Part shown: piece after piece, positions 1-8,282 of the stretch
How positions within the stretch are numbered: the stretch's first letter is position 1
Layout: each line of letters opens with the position of its first letter
Assembly (NCBI GenBank): GCA_035079385.1
Contig: JAVHKY010000055.1
Coordinates: 1,984,001 to 2,048,000, forward strand
Source: Aspidiotus rigidus
Taxonomy: Eukaryota > Arthropoda > Insecta > Hemiptera > Diaspididae
Length of the DNA: 64,000 bases
Direction of reading: 5' to 3'
Program-made: the position numbers and the translations under genes
The notes under the pieces: model-generated
What the model was told of the DNA's origin: nothing
Databases searched by the model: none
What the model saw: the letters and a program-made list of their open reading frames with translations, nothing else

Positions 1-1618
1 GATGGGCAATGAAACTTCCCAATGTGTGCAGTAATGATGACATAAGCAGTATCTATAATGGATAGGCAGATATATGATCGCATTACTGTATGAGGTGGGA
101 AGTAACGCGGTGGAGGCTATTCAGTAGAGGTGAAGCTGGATATGCCGAAAGGCAATAGAGTGCTCCCATGCTCCATGGATAGAATATGCTAAAAGACAAC
201 CCAATGGTAAGGAGTGAACTAATAAGTAGAACAGAGTGTACTGGACAAGACCAGTGGGTGTAAAGACCGGTACCTAACAAAAGGGCCTTGACCCGGGAAA
301 GTAGATACACTCACTACTTGTCAAGAAACAGACTGAACTAATGTAATAGTAAACACTCAACGACAGTCCTACATTCACCTAAACAATCCCAACCCTGTAC
401 TTTTTTTTTAACAAAGACCAGAGTGCAGCGGAACGTGATAGGCCAAAAAGCTTGGTCCAAAGTAGGTCAAGGACTCGAACCCAAAAATAAGCATGTCTAA
501 CTTCTCGTCACAAAGTAGGCAAGATAAGTAGGGCCAAATGACATAACCCCCTCTTCCCACCAATATACCCTATTTTAAATTCCCCCACCCCCCTCTTACT
601 GTATAGTAAAATGCAGCCCTCCAGTAGGAACAACACAAACAAGTTCAATCCAGTTAACAAAAGCCACTTCCCAAACTAATACCCATCCAAAATACAAGCC
701 TGTGCCAATGAAGTACAAGAATCATACAAGGACTCACAGTCACTTCAGCATTCATATGGAAAAGTTGGTGACAGGGTGACAGACAAATCTTCCTCCCTGG
801 TTAATCGAAGTTAAACTTGATTGACATAATTTCCCAACAGCCGATATTTAATGCTGCGCAAGTAGAGTACCAGTCTCAGTACAGGCCATGATCTGGAAAG
901 CAGTGGGCTTGATGGTGCAGTACTAAATACAATAAAATCCCAGATGCTGTGATGTGATTAATAATCAACATTGCAAAATCTTGAAATATCCGTTACATTG
1001 CGTTGTTCTAGCAGTCCAGCTGTACAAACGTATACTGCGAGTCCCAGGATCATTAAGTTGTGTTGGTAAAACGGTACCACGTGTTGTGCCGGTGGAGTGG
1101 TAGTGCAACACAGTGTGGCAAAAAGACAGCAGAACTGACACGGACATCCCGACACTAAACAGTTGTTCGATATAAGTAGCGGTAATTGACGGTGCTAGGT
1201 AGTGTACGGCACTTCCAATATATTGTCGGCTTATATATGAATAGCTGAAACCAATGTATCTCTGAACAGTGTGCCAAAAATACCGAATTACGTATTAACA
1301 CTGCACTGAGATACTTTGAAGGACCCTGTTTGATTGCAAATGACTACCTTCATTTACACAAACAACAGGCACAGATCGATCGTCTGGTTGAACAAGCCCG
1401 CGGGGCATCAATAGGGCGAACCTGAAGTGCCAAAACAGTTACCGCGTCAGTGCACAAGTGTCAACCTGAGGTTGAAATGTAGGTGCAGACCCTAAACCTA
1501 AGGTTGACATTTGAACAAAGACTGAGTGACAAAAATAGGGATCTCCTTGCACTTATCCCATCCTCAACTCACTCCCTCTCCCACAAACGAACCAAAAAAA
1601 AAAAAAAAAAAAAAAAAA
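1..1618 (+). mobile_element. 3' end of a family-D telomeric non-LTR retrotransposon
   Basis: This stretch matches 45347-46986 almost base for base (a longer T run near 400 and a few substitutions are the visible differences). That region is the distal 3' UTR of the family-D element near the right side of the window. It ends in poly(A) at 1594-1618 and is followed directly by TTAGG repeats, the signature of an element inserted in telomeric DNA. The coding part lies upstream of the window. No convincing gene is present: the short reading frames on both strands have no recognisable domain and simply recur in both copies. A small GGGAT...ATCCC hairpin sits about 60 bases before the poly(A). Confidence 0.88.
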
Positions 1619-1632
1619 GGTTAGGTTAGGTT
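1619..1632 (+). repeat. telomeric TTAGG spacer, 14 nt
   Basis: GGTTAGGTTAGGTT lies between the poly(A) of the preceding element and the CCCCCTCC start of the next one. This is the arthropod telomere repeat, G-rich strand on +. Confidence 0.9.
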
Positions 1633-2935
1633 CCCCCTCCGGGGGGCGCACTGGCGGGGGCACAATCGTGCCTTGGAACTGGTGCGTCTTCAAGTCTTAC
1701 CACTGCCTTGCCGTGGTGAGGGGGCTTACGACTGGGAGAGGAAGCTACTGCTTTGGACAGCACGCGGTGGAAGCTGAAAAGCGGAAAGGCAAATAGTCGC
1801 TGTCACTCTCCAACACAGTCAACTAAAAGTGGTGTAGGCGAACTCCCCCCTCGAAGGATGTGAACCAGGGTCCTCCCTGCAGAAATGTGGGAAGAAAGGA
1901 GTAACTGACACATCCTTAAGTCTAGCTGCTACCATACTTGTATGGTGAGGGGAATCACCCCTTCGGGAGTGATAAAGCAGCATGGCTCGCGCAGCCTTCA
2001 CCCTGCGTATGTCACCCGCACCCTTTAGCGCACCTGAACACCTTTACACCTTCGCTCACAATCTCTTCGCTTTTCGTACTGCTGACTACTAAAGCAGGCC
2101 AGGCCGGGCTTAGAGGCGGGGTATGCTCAGGGAATTTGGTCTTCCTCTTCCAAGGACGAACAAAAACCCCGAGTAGGAGCAGATAGTAAGTCTGACAGAT
2201 CCTCCAGGATGGTTGCGGGTAGCTCTTTCAGGAGAAATGCAACACGAACAGTTTTTCACTACAAACAACTGCGTGTAACGAAAAATCAGACTGTCGCATC
2301 AACCCTGCACTTGCACGTCCTCCCATCTTGTTGCCAGCGGGACTTCACAAGACGCTCCTTCCTCTCTTTCACACGCTTACCATCTTCGCTTTTCATGGTT
2401 GCCGACTTAAGGCAAATAGGAGAACTCAGACTATTCGGCCTCCCATACATCAAGGGAGTACGAAAAATCTGAGTACGAACAAATGTCAAGTCTGTCAGAT
2501 CTTCCAGAATGGCTGCTGGTGTCTCTTGCAGGAGCAGTTGAGGCATGAAAATTCTTTCCCTCTCTCAAACAAGAAAGTGAAACAATCAGAACTGCACCAA
2601 TTGACTCTTGCACTTGAACGTCCTCCCATGCTGTTATCAGCGGGACTACGACAAATGTTCACTCCCTATAAACTATCCACTCTTGTACTTCATGGCTGCC
2701 CACTTAAGGCGAGCATAGCGGCTATAACGTGGAGTCTGCTTAGGTATCTGGACTGCGGAGTAAAATATATCTCCAAAACCACTACCAATATCTTTGACTC
2801 ATCTTCTCTGTTTTCTATGGGCTTGCTCTCTTGCATGACCTACAAAACCACAACATGAGGTCTCGCACCACATGATCGGGGCCTGCTGTTCCCCCCCAGG
2901 CGGCAGACGTTACCCCATAATTGGTACGGGTAGTA
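1633..2935 (+). repeat. 1.3-kb tandem 5' unit 1.1, with 14-nt extra tail
   Basis: First of eight near-identical units in the window. It starts with the 5'-terminal CCCCCTCCGGGGGGCG also used by the element bodies. It contains CCATAC/GTATGG and UUCG-type hairpins near 1930-1970 and internal degenerate ~300-bp repeats (2191 and 2492 onset). It ends ...CCCCATAAT followed here by TGGTACGGGTAGTA before the next unit. The longest + frame (2328-2858, 176 codons) has no recognisable domain, so I do not call it a gene. The first 140 bases resemble the body 5' UTR, so the unit is probably a diverged 5' UTR or a non-autonomous RNA derived from one. Confidence 0.85.
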
Positions 2936-4224
2936 CCCCCTCCGGGGGGCGCACTGGCGGGGGCACAATCGTGCCTTGGAACTGGTGCGTCTTCAAGTCT
3001 TACCACTGCCTTGCCGTGGCGAGGGGGCTTACGACTGGGAGAGGAAGCTACTGCTTTGGACAGCACGCGGTGGAAGCTGAAAAGCGGAAAGGCAAATAGT
3101 CGCTGTCACTCTCCAACACAGTCAACTAAAAGTGGTGTAGGCGAACTCCCCCCTCGAAGGATGTGAACCAGGGTCCTCCCTGCAGAAATGTGGGAAGAAA
3201 GGAGTAACTGACACATCCTTAAGTCTAGCTGCTACCATACTTGTATGGTGAGGGGAATCACCCCTTCGGGAGTGATAAAGCAGCATGGCTCGCGCAGCCT
3301 TCACCCTGCGTATGTCACCCGCACCCTTTAGCGCACCTGAACACCTTTACACCTTCGCTCACAATCTCTTCGCTTTTCGTACTGCTGACTACTAAAGCAG
3401 GCCAGGCCGGGCTTAGAGGCGGGGTATGCTCAGGGAATTTGGTCTTCCTCTTCCAAGGACGAACAAAAACCCCGAGTAGGAGCAGATAGTAAGTCTGACA
3501 GATCCTCCAGGATGGTTGCGGGTAGCTCTTTCAGGAGAAATGCAACACGAACAGTTTTTCACTACAAACAACTGCGTGTAACGAAAAATCAGACTGTCGC
3601 ATCAACCCTGCACTTGCACGTCCTCCCATCTTGTTGCCAGCGGGACTTCACAAGACGCTCCTTCCTCTCTTTCACACGCTTACCATCTTCGCTTTTCATG
3701 GTTGCCGACTTAAGGCAAATAGGAGAACTCAGACTATTCGGCCTCCCATACATCAAGGGAGTACGAAAAATCTGAGTACGAACAAATGTCAAGTCTGTCA
3801 GATCTTCCAGAATGGCTGCTGGTGTCTCTTGCAGGAGCAGTTGAGGCATGAAAATTCTTTCCCTCTCTCAAACAAGAAAGTGAAACAATCAGAACTGCAC
3901 CAATTGACTCTTGCACTTGAACGTCCTCCCATGCTGTTATCAGCGGGACTACGACAAATGTTCACTCCCTATAAACTATCCACTCTTGTACTTCATGGCT
4001 GCCCACTTAAGGCGAGCATAGCGGCTATAACGTGGAGTCTGCTTAGGTATCTGGACTGCGGAGTAAAATATATCTCCAAAACCACTACCAATATCTTTGA
4101 CTCATCTTCTCTGTTTTCTATGGGCTTGCTCTCTTGCATGACCTACAAAACCACAACATGAGGTCTCGCACCACATGATCGGGGCCTGCTGTTCCCCCCC
4201 AGGCGGCAGACGTTACCCCATAAT
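2936..4224 (+). repeat. 1289-bp tandem 5' unit 1.2
   Basis: Head-to-tail copy of the unit at 1633, joined to the next unit as CATAAT|CCCCCTCC without extra bases. Differs from unit 1.1 visibly by GGC instead of GGT in the predicted P3 strand of the 5' fold. Confidence 0.88.
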
Positions 4225-5513
4225 CCCCCTCCGGGGGGCGCACTGGCGGGGGCACAATCGTGCCTTGGAACTGGTGCGTCTTCAAGTCTTACCACTGCCT
4301 TGCCGTGGCGAGGGGGCTTACGACTGGGAGAGGAAGCTACTGCTTTGGACAGCACGCGGTGGAAGCTGAAAAGCGGAAAGGCAAATAGTCGCTGTCACTC
4401 TCCAACACAGTCAACTAAAAGTGGTGTAGGCGAACTCCCCCCTCGAAGGATGTGAACCAGGGTCCTCCCTGCAGAAATGTGGGAAGAAAGGAGTAACTGA
4501 CACATCCTTAAGTCTAGCTGCTACCATACTTGTATGGTGAGGGGAATCACCCCTTCGGGAGTGATAAAGCAGCATGGCTCGCGCAGCCTTCACCCTGCGT
4601 ATGTCACCCGCACCCTTTAGCGCACCTGAACACCTTTACACCTTCGCTCACAATCTCTTCGCTTTTCGTACTGCTGACTACTAAAGCAGGCCAGGCCGGG
4701 CTTAGAGGCGGGGTATGCTCAGGGAATTTGGTCTTCCTCTTCCAAGGACGAACAAAAACCCCGAGTAGGAGCAGATAGTAAGTCTGACAGATCCTCCAGG
4801 ATGGTTGCGGGTAGCTCTTTCAGGAGAAATGCAACACGAACAGTTTTTCACTACAAACAACTGCGTGTAACGAAAAATCAGACTGTCGCATCAACCCTGC
4901 ACTTGCACGTCCTCCCATCTTGTTGCCAGCGGGACTTCACAAGACGCTCCTTCCTCTCTTTCACACGCTTACCATCTTCGCTTTTCATGGTTGCCGACTT
5001 AAGGCAAATAGGAGAACTCAGACTATTCGGCCTCCCATACATCAAGGGAGTACGAAAAATCTGAGTACGAACAAATGTCAAGTCTGTCAGATCTTCCAGA
5101 ATGGCTGCTGGTGTCTCTTGCAGGAGCAGTTGAGGCATGAAAATTCTTTCCCTCTCTCAAACAAGAAAGTGAAACAATCAGAACTGCACCAATTGACTCT
5201 TGCACTTGAACGTCCTCCCATGCTGTTATCAGCGGGACTACGACAAATGTTCACTCCCTATAAACTATCCACTCTTGTACTTCATGGCTGCCCACTTAAG
5301 GCGAGCATAGCGGCTATAACGTGGAGTCTGCTTAGGTATCTGGACTGCGGAGTAAAATATATCTCCAAAACCACTACCAATATCTTTGACTCATCTTCTC
5401 TGTTTTCTATGGGCTTGCTCTCTTGCATGACCTACAAAACCACAACATGAGGTCTCGCACCACATGATCGGGGCCTGCTGTTCCCCCCCAGGCGGCAGAC
5501 GTTACCCCATAAT
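4225..5513 (+). repeat. 1289-bp tandem 5' unit 1.3
   Basis: Third copy; its ...CCCCATAAT end joins directly to the CCCCCTCC start of the element body at 5514. All three units of this array share TATGTC near the TTCACCCTGCG motif, whereas units of elements 3 and 5 have TACGTC, so arrays are partly homogenised internally. Confidence 0.88.
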
Positions 5514-5623
5514 CCCCCTCCGGGGGGCGTATCAGGGGGCCCTGATGCGTCACCAAGTGTTTCCACAACCTTGCCGCGGTGAGGGGGCTCAAGATCACAA
5601 GGATCGACTAATAGTGGAAATGC
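5514..5623 (+). ncRNA. candidate HDV-like self-cleaving ribozyme at the 5' end of element 1
   Basis: Strand order seen: P1 5' CCCCCUC (5514-5520) pairs with GAGGGGG (5581-5587). P2 GUGUUUCCAC (5557-5566) pairs with GUGGAAAUGC (5614-5623). P3 ACC (5568-5570) pairs with GGU (5578-5580), enclosing a 7-nt loop UUGCCGC. P4 is GAUC-ACAAG-GAUC (5593-5605). J4/2 is GACUAAUA (5606-5613), with a CUAA like the catalytic-C strand of HDV antigenomic RNA (candidate C 5608). The interval between P1 and P2 contains an extra hairpin around AUCAGG/CCUGAU. HDV-like ribozymes at 5' ends of R2 and some other non-LTR elements are established. The weak point is that I see no clean P1.1 pairing. Confidence 0.5.
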
Positions 5624-6344
5624 TCGCATGGTTTTTCACCCCATGTATGACTGTCACAATCCCAAATCATCAATCCTTCCTTCACACATCCGCAGGGAAG
5701 CAATCACACTTACCCTGTCCTAAATTCCCCATTTCCCCACTCCTCTGTCGTGAGCCGCGGGACAACTCACCATCCTGCGGATGTCTTGTGAGGGCCAAGT
5801 CTGGGAAAGAAATCTCGCGCTTTCCTGTAGCCCAAGCGGGAAACAAGGCTCTCGATCACCAGGGAATGATGGACTGGGGTTACGTACTGCCTGCAGCCTT
5901 CACGTCCACCAAGGGTTAAGTACTGCTGCTCACCTAGTCCTCACTTGGCGGAGTATGGATGAAGTGGGCAGCCTTCACTTCCAGAAGTGGGTTACGTACT
6001 GCCTGTGGCCTTCACGTCCTGGACCAACATCTCCCACTCACTCTTCACCAAAGTCGCCGGGAGAGTCACCCCTCGGTGCAGTCTTCTGGGTGTCTCTACT
6101 GGGATGCCCCTTGCTCCTGTAACTCTAGGGCTCAGAGAGTAGAGACTGTGCTTTAATGTACACCCGCTTCACCCCACTCGTCACGTCAATCCCACGGTAC
6201 CTGGCCAGGGGATGCATGGCTGAGACGTATGTCAGTCTACAGGGAACCTGCAGATACCTCCCGACCTCTGCAGTATATAGGGCCACCCAGGTACGACGCA
6301 CTGCCTGGGGGGAGACTAATTCGTTCGTTCTCGTGGGAACACAT
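5514..6344 (+). promoter_or_regulatory. 5' UTR of element 1 body
   Basis: 831 nt from CCCCCTCC to the ORF1 ATG. It holds the candidate HDV-like ribozyme (5514-5623) and a degenerate minisatellite built on GGGTTACGTACTGC and CCTTCACGTCC (about 5877-6030). The last ~200 nt match element 3. The first ~330 nt are closer to element 2 (for example ATCAGGGGGCCCTGAT and TGGTTTTTCACC) than to element 3, the closest relative by coding sequence. Many short upstream ATGs are present. R1-clade promoters are usually internal and near the first transcribed base; I cannot point to a specific promoter element. Confidence 0.75.
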
Positions 6345-8282
6345 ATGGACTTTTTACTACCCCAAAATTCATCGACCTCTCACACTGGATCCCAGATCAC
6401 AGACCTGAGACAGCAGGACCAAGCGGCTGCTGCTCAGACGAACCCCCCGCAAGAGACCGAGCCGTTTTTGCCGCCACAAAAAGCAGCTCATCATACCGAC
6501 ATCAGCTCTGACGAAGAATACATCCCACCAGCGCAGAAGAAGCGCACATTCCGTTTCCATCCAAGGCCACAGCACAAAAAGGCCAAAGAACACTTTAAGC
6601 GACTAACAGCCCTTGGTGTGCATAACTTTGCCGAGACTGGTATCACATATTGGGAACCACAACATATAGGTGAAGAAGATGCAGCGTTCAAGTGGCGCAG
6701 ACAACAAGAGTGTGAAGCCATGACTCGTTACATTGAAGGAAAAGAAAAAGAAAGAAACCTATTGAAAGAGAAACCAACTTGTTACACCTCTGCCACACCA
6801 GTACCCACTGGCATAAAGAAACTCACTGTCAACCTCCCCAGCTGTATTCTTCCTTCAACAGCAAATAGGAGCCGAAGTATGGAATCTAAGATGGCCAACG
6901 AGACCGAACCTGGCAAACGCAAAAGATCACCAACCGTAAAATCTACGGACAATTCCACCAATATCACAGTTGCACAACTGCAAAAGGAATTGAGCCACGA
7001 ACGAAAAGCCAGAAAGGAGCTGGCAGACAAAGTTTCCACTCTATCCCTACAAATATCAACGCTACATGATGCGATACGTAAACTAACAGAAGAAATTGCT
7101 GCTAAACCTCAAATAGCACAACCTGTCCAAGGCACCCAAGGCACTGCACTTACTCCTGAGGTTGAAAACCTAGTGCATACTCTTCTAAAACCAGTGCTAC
7201 AGTCACTGACTACCTCGGCCACCAACGCTGGGAAAAAAGCCGGACCCACAAAAACTGGCAAAACCTATGCCAGTGCCGCCGGTGCCTCATCCTCCCACAA
7301 GTCCACAGGCTGTCAAATCAAAGGCAACGGCCCCGCTGCTACCCATGTCCAAAAAACACTAGAAGCGCATAAGGAAGCAACGAATGCTATAGCTAGTAAC
7401 AGCGCTGCTAGCAACAGCAACACACCCCCCGACCCAGAGGAAGAATTTACAACGGTCATCCACAAAAGAAGGAGAACAGGAATCAACACCCAACCCACAC
7501 TACAAAAGAAACGACTTCCAAAAACCAGGAAGCAGGATCCAAAAACTGTACTACTCCTCCCTACACAGGAACATCCAGACATCCTCACCAAGCTGCAAAC
7601 AATGCCTGAAGCCAACCCCGAGAAACTGGGTGTAAAAAGGCATGTACCTTTTCCATCAGGCGCTGTACTAATCACGTGTACTACTGAAGAACAAGTAACC
7701 AAACTGCGATCAATAACCACAAAAATTGGTATCAAGGAAAAAGAGGCACACCAGAATGCCCCAACGGTACGTATCCATGGCATTCACCCCACTATCTCGA
7801 AAGAAACAATTGCACACCGAATACAGAAGAAATTCAACGAAGAGCCAATGAACATCGAACTCTTTGAATGCAAAAACCCCAAATATCCAGGGAACCTCTT
7901 TGCAGTACTTACCACATCTTTAAGCTTACGCGAGAAAATGTCCAAACACTCGAACATCCGACTCGGATGGATAATGTGTCGCATAGACACCGAGGTAATA
8001 GTCCGACGTTGTCAAAAGTGCAACCTGCTTGGCCACTCAGCTGCCAAGTGCACTGAAATGGAGACATCCGAACCTACAGCACCGCAAACACAAGTAAGCT
8101 GCGCAGACTGCACAAACTTTAACAACACACTAAAGAAGACAACTTCCACCTACGTCAAACGCAAACCGCGCCCTACTGATCATAAAACGGCTGACAAGAG
8201 ATGCCCCACGCTACTGGCCTTTAAGAAAAAAGCACTGCCAACACGCCCATCAGAGGGGGCCAATACATCTGCCACACAATGA
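6345..8282 (+). CDS. ORF1 of element 1: Gag-like nucleic-acid-binding protein
   Basis: 645 residues. I start it at ATG 6345 because the start lies at the same place in elements 2 and 4, and because element 3 carries an in-frame TAA in the upstream extension that is open here from 6156. Seen: an N-terminal low-complexity Gln/Ser/Thr/Pro region; a charged heptad-like stretch at residues ~209-252 (likely coiled coil); a basic, Ala-rich middle; a CCHC zinc knuckle C-x2-C-x4-H-x4-C at C556, C559, H564, C569; and a second CADC...H...C motif from residue 586. In TRAS/SART elements ORF1 packages element RNA and helps bring it to telomeres. The stop TGA overlaps the ORF2 ATG. Nearly identical to ORF1 of element 3 (Thr/Ile difference visible). 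Confidence 0.9.
   Translation: MDFLLPQNSSTSHTGSQITDLRQQDQAAAAQTNPPQETEPFLPPQKAAHHTDISSDEEYIPPAQKKRTFRFHPRPQHKKAKEHFKRLTALGVHNFAETGITYWEPQHIGEEDAAFKWRRQQECEAMTRYIEGKEKERNLLKEKPTCYTSATPVPTGIKKLTVNLPSCILPSTANRSRSMESKMANETEPGKRKRSPTVKSTDNSTNITVAQLQKELSHERKARKELADKVSTLSLQISTLHDAIRKLTEEIAAKPQIAQPVQGTQGTALTPEVENLVHTLLKPVLQSLTTSATNAGKKAGPTKTGKTYASAAGASSSHKSTGCQIKGNGPAATHVQKTLEAHKEATNAIASNSAASNSNTPPDPEEEFTTVIHKRRRTGINTQPTLQKKRLPKTRKQDPKTVLLLPTQEHPDILTKLQTMPEANPEKLGVKRHVPFPSGAVLITCTTEEQVTKLRSITTKIGIKEKEAHQNAPTVRIHGIHPTISKETIAHRIQKKFNEEPMNIELFECKNPKYPGNLFAVLTTSLSLREKMSKHSNIRLGWIMCRIDTEVIVRRCQKCNLLGHSAAKCTEMETSEPTAPQTQVSCADCTNFNNTLKKTTSTYVKRKPRPTDHKTADKRCPTLLAFKKKALPTRPSEGANTSATQ

Noticed and set aside
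2328..2858. 176-codon + strand frame repeated in all eight 1.29-kb units
   Set aside because: No domain, no codon-like pattern, and identical only because the units are almost identical DNA.
6274..6281. TATATAG as a TATA box for ORF1
   Set aside because: It lies well inside the 5' UTR whose 5' end is fixed at 5514, and element 2 has lost the match.
6156..6344. In-frame N-terminal extension of element 1 ORF1
   Set aside because: Element 3 has TAA (23190-23192) in it and the other families start at the position of 6345.
7313..7783. Long minus-strand frame inside ORF1 (and its repeat at 24275-24745)
   Set aside because: Antisense shadow of ORF1 with hydrophobic low-complexity translation.
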